Shown here: positions 13,401-19,099 of the stretch, one piece after another | How the letters are laid out: every line of letters starts with the position of its first letter | How positions within the stretch are numbered: the stretch's first letter is position 1 | NCBI GenBank assembly: GCA_028565635.1 | Contig: JAOXYB010016443.1 | Coordinates: 1 to 19,099 of the forward strand | Source: Phoronis ovalis | Taxonomy: Eukaryota; Phoronida; Phoronidae | DNA: 19,099 nucleotides | Direction of reading: 5' to 3' | The notes under the pieces: model-generated | What the model was told of the DNA's origin: nothing | What the model saw: only the letters and a program-made list of their open reading frames with translations | Database searches by the model: none | Position numbers and translations under genes: made by a program

Positions 13401-16400
13401 CCTGATATCTCAGCTGTAATAACATCTCCTCCACTCAGAATCTGCACGACAAGTTGTCTGATGTAATCACCAATAAAGTCGGTCATCCTGTCTTCGTCCG
13501 TTGAATTTCCTTGAAAGTAGGAGCTGTTTTCATTCAACCGAGTCATCATAACTTGTTTGAAGAATGCCTCGCCATGATCGCTGCCAGGATCCAAGCAATT
13601 TAACACCATGGACTGCTTTTGAATCAAAGCTGTTGATTGGGCTATATTTTCAGACAATGCAAGTCCCGTTAGGACTTGCGGTGAGGTGAGGTGATCAAAC
13701 AATTTCTGCGCCCAAGCAGGTCCTCCCTCATCCACGTACCTTTGTAGTTCAGGTAGTGACTGAAGATAGGCTACAACAACCACTTCGTTATTAACTTTGG
13801 TGTAGTCTTTGTCACCTGATAGACAACTATCGACATTTCCTGCCCAGTAGTACAATAGCTGATCTTGTTCATTCTGAGAGATTTTATCTTTAAAATGCTC
13901 ATTTTTTGCTAAGCCGTTCATCAAATAGGCATTCGCAAAGCGATCTTTAAAAAAACCGGAATATTTGTCTGCAACAGCAACTAAGTTACCAGGCAAATCA
14001 TTTGGTTTTACTACGCCTAGAATGTTTTCACGATCGCTATCATTCATTTTGTACTTCATACATTTCTGTATAAGACTAAATGTCAAGTCATGAACAGATT
14101 GTGGATCCGGTGGCGCAAGAGTAAAGAGATGTTCAAGGCTCAAATGGGAGTCAGTCTTCAGAGCGGTTGTCATAGCCATAGAAGCGATAGAAGAATATTT
14201 ACGTGTTGTTTGCTTGGTTAGATGTGTGAGAGGTGTTGCAAAGAGATGATCTGGTAGCTTATGAACGCTGTCTTCCATGGCGGTTTTACGAGTTGCAGCT
14301 AGCATTGCATCGGTTTTTAAATTTTTAATAATATCACCTTTCCACGCATAATGGTCCCCTTCAAATCCGGGTTTGGTAGCATCGTACTTAATAGCAACGC
14401 CACGAAAACCTGAATAATCCCAGTTGAACGTGCCAGTCAATTTTGTGTAGCCGAGAAACGATTTGTATTCATTGGGCACTTGAACGGTCACCAAAAGTTT
14501 CATATCTGAGTTCACGCTGAAGAGCACATGATTCTCCAAGGAATCTGGTTCATCCATATCAGGAGGTATCTGTATCTCACCTATTCTATGGCATGTACCA
14601 CCGGTACAGTCTAAGCCCGATACCAGCTTACCGAAACTGTTCCACTCACTAGCAGGATCGTTATCAGAAGAGATTGGATTTTTGCTGATATAGCAAGTGT
14701 AAGTGTTCTTATTAGCGGCAGCAACGAAAGTAGACGAGTGTAATGAACGCTTGTCATCACGTGTCCTGGTCAGCGAAACCACACCATGACCTAGGTGACG
14801 ATCTGGATACAGTTGCAGAGTTCCATGCTCCCATCTTCTCCTATAACGCCTCGTCCAAGATATTTTGTTTTCGTCGATAATGTGCGATTCTACGGGTTCT
14901 TTATGGCCGTCTAAGAAAAGTTGGCCCCTCACTAGAGATACATGAGTCGGGAACCTTTGTCCATGAAATGGTTTAGTGCCTGAGTTGTGTTTAAGTTCCA
15001 TTGATGGAATGATGACTTTCTCCAGACCATGTTTTTTAGACTGTGCAGGGTCTTTAGGATTAAGCACATGTTCAAGATGTTTTTCCCCAACGGTAGCAAG
15101 TGCTTCCGCAACTCCGGGCGGCAGCATCTTTTCCAACTGTGGTTTCATTGCCTTGAGATGCTCGTGCAATTTCTTTTGGTCTGCAAACGACAACTTTTGC
15201 ATTCCCTCTTTCATCCGTTCCGCAGTGATTTCTGGATAGTTACAAGCTACCAGATAACCATTAGCATGATATGACCGAGGACCTTCTCTTAAATGGACAC
15301 CATATACCATTGTACCTGCAGCAAACATAGTGTGTGGTATGGTTTCAATTTCCACCCAATCATACTCAACTTTATGATGCTTTTCGTCATATCCGGTCAC
15401 GCGATAAACATGATCTCCTTCAGATAGTTGTCCTATTTCTAACCAATCGTTTTCTTCTTTAGCTCCGTTGGGATCTACAGCTCTCCAACCGTGCTGTGTC
15501 CAGAATGGGTGATTTGCAAGAAAGAACGGAGATTCCTTATTAAAACCATAGAGTAAAGTTTCTTGTTTAAACTCGATCTCAACCTTTTCAGAAGAAATTG
15601 AACCGATGTGGCCCTTGGCACCGACAACAGTCATGTGCTCGGCGAGGCTGTCAATGGGCACACTTGAACCGTTTTCCAGAAGTACCTCAGTGTCCCCGAG
15701 GAAGCATCCAAGTGGACTTTTTGGATGACTATGTTTCTGTATATTATTTGGCTCTTTTCCTGTTCTCAAACCAAATTTCTTTGGACCATTAGCCGAATCT
15801 AACCAATCTCTGACTGGGCCTCCAAATGTTACGTCAGTATGAGAGGTTGTCACTGGCATCATAGGACCCATCAATATAGGAGGCATGGTAGTGTGATCCC
15901 AGGATTGAGTTTTGGGTTTTTCACTTACAGCTGTGACAGTGCCAGTAAACGGATCAGCTTCAAGGTCACCAATACAAAATTTTAAGTGATTGGCTGATTC
16001 TGCAAATTCTACCGCAGGCTTTACTAGCTTGTCAGAAGAATGTTCAATCCATGCTTTGACGATGTCATCAAACTTCTTTGAACCAAACAGTTTCAAAAAG
16101 AACAATTTCATTTTGGCGGGTAGATTATTTTCAGAAACTAACTGTTTGACGGCTGTACCAATAATGTAAACCTTATTGGATAAAATGCTCTCTAAAAACC
16201 TAACCCATTTATCTTTGTGATCTAGGAACTTCTGCAACCCATGATGCCTGACTAAATCTTCAACTAAAAGGGCTCTGCCCATTTTCGCGCCCTTACCACT
16301 ATTTATAAGAGACTGATAATGCTGCTTGGCTTTTGTACCATAGGTCGTCTTGTTGAAATCATATTTGCCCACCTGAAAGATAACATTTATTTTCGGCATG

Positions 16401-18214
16401 TCGATATCATGAAGACATTTATTTTAAGAATTACCGAGGCTTATAACCTGCATATTATTCTGACTAGTGTATTCAAGCAATAATTAAAACCTCTCGCCTC
16501 CACGACAGAATGACAAAGATGCAAAAGGGTGTCTAAAGAGCCTGGTATTTGAAAATGAAAAAAACAAAATTTTTATGCACAAATCTAAATAAAATTGGTA
16601 TGGTACATGCTCGGACGGGGTCTTGCATTTTGTAAAATTGAGTAGTTTTCATTTTAAAAAGACACTATATACTATTAAATTATCTGTGTATTGTCTTGTT
16701 CCAAAGTTTATGTAGACTTTAATTAATTTCGAGAAGCTACAAATCTTATGGATGTGTTGCACCCTAAAAATCCTTGATTCTTTCCAAAGCTCTTTAAAGA
16801 AGCGCATATATATCTTTTGTATTGTACAGTTACCTGTTAAATTTGTTATTATTAAAAAAAGGATTCTCGATCAGAGAGACAGAGTTTCTTTAATAAATTT
16901 CATGAACTCCAGTTTGATCTACCATTAGTCACACTTCTGTAAGGGCTGTTACTAACAGTATTAAATGCAATTAAACTCCTACCTTTGTTAGCGAGACGCT
17001 CATCAGTGCAACAGCCAATTCATCTCTATCGCCAGTACAATTAACTCCTCCCCAGACGGCGCTTTCAGTCTCCTCTCCGAAGAATGTTTCCGACACGCCG
17101 TCACCTGCATGCTTGATGGAATCCTTCAGCATAGAGAACATATTGGATTCGGGGAGAACCGTATAGGCGTCAGCAACGTCCAAAATATTCTGAGCTTTTT
17201 CATAGTGTGCAATTGCGCTAGAAAAAGCAATACATTCACGTATGAAATATCGTTCTGAGAGTATAGTATATGCACTCTACCCCCGACTCTTATTGGCCCT
17301 TATTGATAGTATGAAACTGCTACTTTACACATTAAAAAGATACACCCTTCAATAGAAAGTATACAATTATATTTACTTTAAACTTCTGCTAGACACTTTG
17401 AGGTCCTAAATAATACTTGATTTTAACCTGGTTTTAACATAAAAGTTTCATTAGTAACAATAGAGTCTTCTCACAGCTATTCCATCAGTTGATTTACCCT
17501 CTACTTCCTGTTTTTATATAGGTGCAAACTGCCAATCAATTACACTATAAATAAAGGTTTATCTGACTTTAAAAAATCGGGAAACAAAAATTTAGAAAAA
17601 CATCCCTTTGAGTACCTGTATTACACTGTATTATATATCGAATCAACAGGAAAAAATTCTAAACATAACAGTTATATTTAAGTTTGATAAATTTGTTATA
17701 ATTCCTATTGAATGTAAGGTTTGCACATGTAGTTTTAGGGGGAGACTGGGACAGCCATGCATGAGAAAGCTAGTATAATATTAGGGGGGAGACTTGAACA
17801 GCCATGCATGAGAAGATTCTATAATTAACCGCGAACAGATAACCAATTCATTCCTAATGCACAATCTCCCTCCTTATATATGACCTCCTTCATTCTTCAA
17901 ATACGACCTACCTCTTAATGTAAGGCCTCCATCCTACTGTACAACCTCCCGCTTGATTTTTACATGACCTCCTTAAGCATACTTCTTAAAGAAGGTATCA
18001 ACTCGGATTATTAAAGTGGTTTAATAATTGATATACTCTACCTTCGTACATCCTCAGATATTTTTTTCCCCTGGTGTGATATGAAGTCAGAAAACTTTCC
18101 AAGTGTCATCTCGGGTATTAGCTTGGCCTCCATGTTGGCTCTTGAGAGTAGGGGAAGTCTTTCGTGTAAATGCTGGTTCAGGGGCTTCTTGTTCATATAT
18201 GTACGCCTGTACAT
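10189..18214 (-). CDS. large Hint (hedgehog/intein) domain protein with C-terminal hydrophobic hairpin, five exons
   Basis: Inferred model: join(18214..18042, 17217..16983, 16372..12889, 12326..12097, 10461..10189), complement, 1464 residues. All four introns are GT-AG and the phases agree at every junction (2, 0, 1, 0). The only family I can name is the Hint autoprocessing domain at residues 359-514, starting at Cys359 and ending at Cys513-Asn514. Upstream lies unrecognised, largely helical sequence with a motif FCIGDLEADPFTGTV at 268-282. Downstream are mixed helical/strand regions, hydrophobic stretches at about 1200-1222, 1328-1356 and 1376-1417, and a KPKPKP tail. I see no signal peptide. 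The layout (scaffold, Hint protease, hydrophobic tail) suggests self-cleavage releasing a membrane-active or membrane-anchored part; this is inference. Function unknown. The start codon and the possibility of an earlier exon remain open. Confidence 0.75.
10462..12096 (-). other. Hint-gene intron 4 (1635 bases) with repeats
   Basis: Non-coding. It contains an AT-rich degenerate tandem array (11020-11220) joined to a GC-rich repeat head (11221-11275), listed separately. No further exon is apparent; a C7 tract lies near 11834. Confidence 0.8.
11020..11275 (-). repeat. composite dispersed repeat, copy 1
   Basis: Read on the minus strand, a GC-rich head with GGGGCTACTTGGTGTT and GGGGATGTGCCACCGGAC is followed by imperfect tandem units of about 30 bases, each with ATCATGACCCGAACTTATAC. 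Unit cores are near 11201, 11132, 11101 and 11071. The same head and ACCC-containing units recur at 19005-19099 on the plus strand. Confidence 0.7.
12097..12326 (-). CDS. Hint-domain gene, exon 4 (hydrophobic helix)
   Basis: The acceptor is AATTTATCAG|CT and the donor ATGCAG|GTAGAT, giving 230 bases. Two bases complete the codon left by exon 3, then 76 codons (residues 1299-1374). The exon encodes an Ala-rich stretch EVAAEAGADAAQ and then a hydrophobic segment near 1328-1356 (ITEAIAQVTTVIALGFAAV). Without splicing the frame would end 20 codons later. The exact phase match to both neighbours supports the exon. Confidence 0.8.
12327..12888 (-). other. Hint-gene intron 3 (562 bases)
   Basis: Bounded by GTAAGT and TTTATCAG. 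No gene is seen. There is a short imperfect duplication around 12685-12750 (GTGGTTACTTAAGTG / GTGATTACTTAAATA, each followed by or near GGGG-rich sequence). Confidence 0.8.
12889..16372 (-). CDS. Hint-domain gene, 3.48-kb exon 3 containing the Hint domain
   Basis: The acceptor is TTATCTTTCAG|GTG and the donor GCTAACA|GTAAGT. It encodes residues 137-1297 plus one base. The open frame continues upstream to an ATG at 16399, but that stretch reads as the acceptor tract, so the splice is preferred. The Hint domain is at 15706-15239. N-terminal to it lies the segment MPPILMGPMMPVTTSHTDVT (299-318). A polybasic RRYRRR (644-649) follows Hint. A cysteine pair C725/C730 lies in a strand-rich region. 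The hydrophobic segment FLSSTITMSAWGMSLFFTV is near 1201-1219. A single exon this long in an intron-rich genome is unusual. Confidence 0.92.
15239..15706 (-). other. Hint autoprocessing domain (within exon 3)
   Basis: Block A starts GCFLGDTEVLLENGSSVPID with nucleophile Cys359. Block B is FFLANHPFWTQHGWRAVDP with His424, which should assist the N-S acyl shift; it has LANH where TxxH is usual. The domain closes with YHANGYLVACN, placing Asn514 as the last residue. The residue before Asn is Cys513 rather than the usual His, and Tyr515 follows rather than Cys/Ser/Thr. From family knowledge, thioester formation at Cys359 is plausible, but full protein splicing with ligation is not. Confidence 0.88.
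16373..16982 (-). other. Hint-gene intron 2 (610 bases)
   Basis: Bounded by GTAGGA and TTATCTTTCAG. AT-rich with no gene or clear repeat. Confidence 0.75.
16983..17217 (-). CDS. Hint-domain gene, exon 2
   Basis: Bounded by a strong pyrimidine-rich acceptor TTGCTTTTTCTAG and donor ACAAAG|GTAGGA. One base completes a serine, then 78 codons (residues 59-136). The content is mostly predicted helix (AHYEKAQNILDVADAYTVL) followed by an acidic/glycine segment. No known domain is recognised. Confidence 0.7.
17735..17826 (+). repeat. two-copy tandem repeat, period 46
   Basis: TTAGGGGGAGACTGGGACAG followed by CCATGCATGAGAA and TATAAT occurs at 17735 and again, slightly changed, at 17781. Confidence 0.85.
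17860..17985 (+). repeat. degenerate minisatellite of ~20-bp units
   Basis: About six units based on TACAACCTCC plus ten variable bases: CACAATCTCCCTCC, TGACCTCCTTC, TACGACCTACCTC, AAGGCCTCCATCC, TACAACCTCCCGC and CATGACCTCCTTAA. It is pyrimidine-rich on the plus strand. Confidence 0.7.
18042..18214 (-). CDS. Hint-domain gene, inferred exon 1
   Basis: The exon starts at ATG 18214-18212 (residues MYRRTYMNKK) and ends at donor CGAAG|GTAGAG, giving 57 codons plus two bases. The frame is closed upstream by TAG about 14 codons before. Met7 (18196) is an alternative start. A possible acceptor, ATGTACAG|GCG at 18208-18207, means this could instead be an internal exon. The phase-2 end fits the single base opening exon 2, giving a serine codon. 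No signal peptide is apparent. Confidence 0.55.
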
Positions 18215-19004
18215 AATATGTTTGCTTGTTGAATGAAGAAATTCTGCGAACTAATCAGTTATCTAAAATGTGATTTTAAAGAAACGATTATTTTACAGAA
18301 AACAGACAATTTAATAAAAACAGTACATGCAGTACCACAATTCCGAGTTACTATCTATTTTTTCAAATATATATTTCTTAAATCATTAAGGCCGTACTGA
18401 ATATAACAAATAAAAATAATGAAATCCGACTCAATACTGAAATAAGTGAATCTGACGTTTCAATTCAAAACGATAAAAACAATTGTAAGGAATTTTTAAA
18501 GTTTTCTGGTTCAGTACTTTCTTAAATAATTTTAATGTAAAAAGGAACGTACGAATATTTTTGAAAACATATGAGATTTAGCAAGCATGATAGAGTACAT
18601 GTATCTATTGCTACACTGTCTACAGCGCCGCCTCCAGTTGATGAATAAAATATCAAGTAATTAATACAAAAAGAGCAAGATTCACTGAGTCTGATTTAAA
18701 TTCTGCGTGGTTTAAATCAGATATCTAAAAATATTATATTGGGGCGGGAGCAAGTAGATTATTTTATAGACAAGATAACAGTAACTGGCAAGAACGTTTT
18801 GAGTTTATAAACGTACGTCTACTCAAGCAGCTGTCAGGACTGTGCCCGGGAGACAGCTAGATCCGTCTGGTTACGTCTGCATAGGGGTTGCTAGTCTAGT
18901 TCTATTTACAAAATAATTGGTTGTTGCTGATGAAATTTTGGGAGTGAGATACGCTCGCCCTTACTTATCTTAAAAAAACATAGATGTTCCCGACAGGTAT
19001 TTGT
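18215..19004. other. region upstream of the Hint gene; no gene seen
   Basis: It should contain the promoter or earlier exons of the Hint gene, but I cannot assign a TATA box. An 11-bp perfect inverted repeat, TCTGATTTAAA / TTTAAATCAGA (18690-18700 and 18711-18721) around a 10-base loop, is the only clear structure. Confidence 0.5.
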
Positions 19005-19099
19005 CCCGGGGGGGGTACTCACTGTTTTTTGACTACGGGGATGTGCCGCGGAACCCAATCCAAAATTTTAGCTTGTGGTAGCAAACCCAATCCAAATTT
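19005..19099 (+). repeat. composite dispersed repeat, copy 2 (cut by window edge)
   Basis: The head GGGGGGGGTACTCACTGTTT and ACGGGGATGTGCCGCGGAAC is followed by AACCCAATCCAAA units at 19052 and 19083. The head aligns with the minus-strand copy at 11221-11275 (shared GGGG-TACT, TGTT and GGGGATGTGCC), and the tail has the same ACCC/AA tandem style. The element continues past the right edge. Confidence 0.7.

Larger units (their letters stand above)
17218..18041 (-). other. Hint-gene intron 1 (824 bases)
   Basis: Bounded by GTAGAG and TTGCTTTTTCTAG. It holds two small tandem repeats (17735-17826 and 17860-17985), listed separately. Confidence 0.65.

Noticed and set aside
14449-14470. RRYRRR (residues 644-649, actually encoded near 14834-14851) as a furin-type processing site
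   Set aside because: No signal peptide is seen, so entry into the secretory pathway is unsupported; kept only as a descriptive note.
12960-15792. Several short open frames within the large exon on both strands
   Set aside because: All are shadows of the long Hint-domain reading frame; none shows its own family signature.
16373-16399. Start of the large exon at the ATG at 16399
   Set aside because: The nine codons read as an intron end (TTATCTTTCAG), and the splice to exon 2 is in matching phase 0, so the ATG is probably intronic. It remains a fallback if exons 1-2 prove false.
18617-18640. Fourth CTCF-like motif (GGAGGCGGCGC on the minus strand)
   Set aside because: Only about 10 of 14 positions fit, which is not convincing.

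Overview
The window is animal (metazoan) genomic DNA: AT-rich, with spliced genes that have canonical GT-AG junctions, RNA polymerase III tRNA genes, non-autonomous DNA transposons (MITEs) and many degenerate tandem repeats. A recognisable COE/EBF transcription factor places it in Metazoa. The repeat content and the Hint-domain gene suggest a marine invertebrate, possibly a mollusc, but the phylum is inference. Both protein genes and all the tRNA genes lie on the minus strand.

Left part (1-4821, minus): the 5' half of a COE/EBF (collier/knot/unc-3) gene. Four coding exons (4821-4700, 3410-3257, 2035-1972, 1350-1295) have mutually compatible phases. They encode about 132 residues: the N-terminus and the first part of the DNA-binding domain. 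The gene continues beyond the left edge. Its first intron holds a degenerate tandem repeat of roughly 75-120 bp units.

Middle (4822-10122): the EBF upstream region, with a hammerhead-ribozyme-like motif near 5750-5810. Next is a tandem cluster of tRNA-Val(AAC) genes (five intact-looking, one deleted) in units of about 250 bp (6321-7600). After it comes gene-free DNA with three good CTCF-like motifs, a short direct repeat and two MITE-like inverted-repeat elements. The tRNA cluster plus CTCF-like sites form a candidate insulator between the two protein genes.

Right part (10189-18214, minus): the most unusual locus. It is a five-exon gene whose phases agree at all four junctions (inferred product about 1464 residues), dominated by one 3.48-kb exon. 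The product has a central Hint (hedgehog/intein-type) autoprocessing domain at residues 359-514. It is embedded in otherwise unrecognised sequence and followed by hydrophobic segments, ending in a strongly hydrophobic hairpin and a Lys/Pro-rich tail. A 219-bp MITE with a 9-bp target duplication lies 67 bp beyond the stop codon and carries the nearest AATAAA signal. The introns hold minisatellites and one copy of a composite dispersed repeat; another copy lies at the right edge of the window.

Nothing suggests that the two protein genes work together. The EBF gene is a conserved developmental regulator. The Hint gene resembles a lineage-restricted accessory gene, possibly of horizontal origin.
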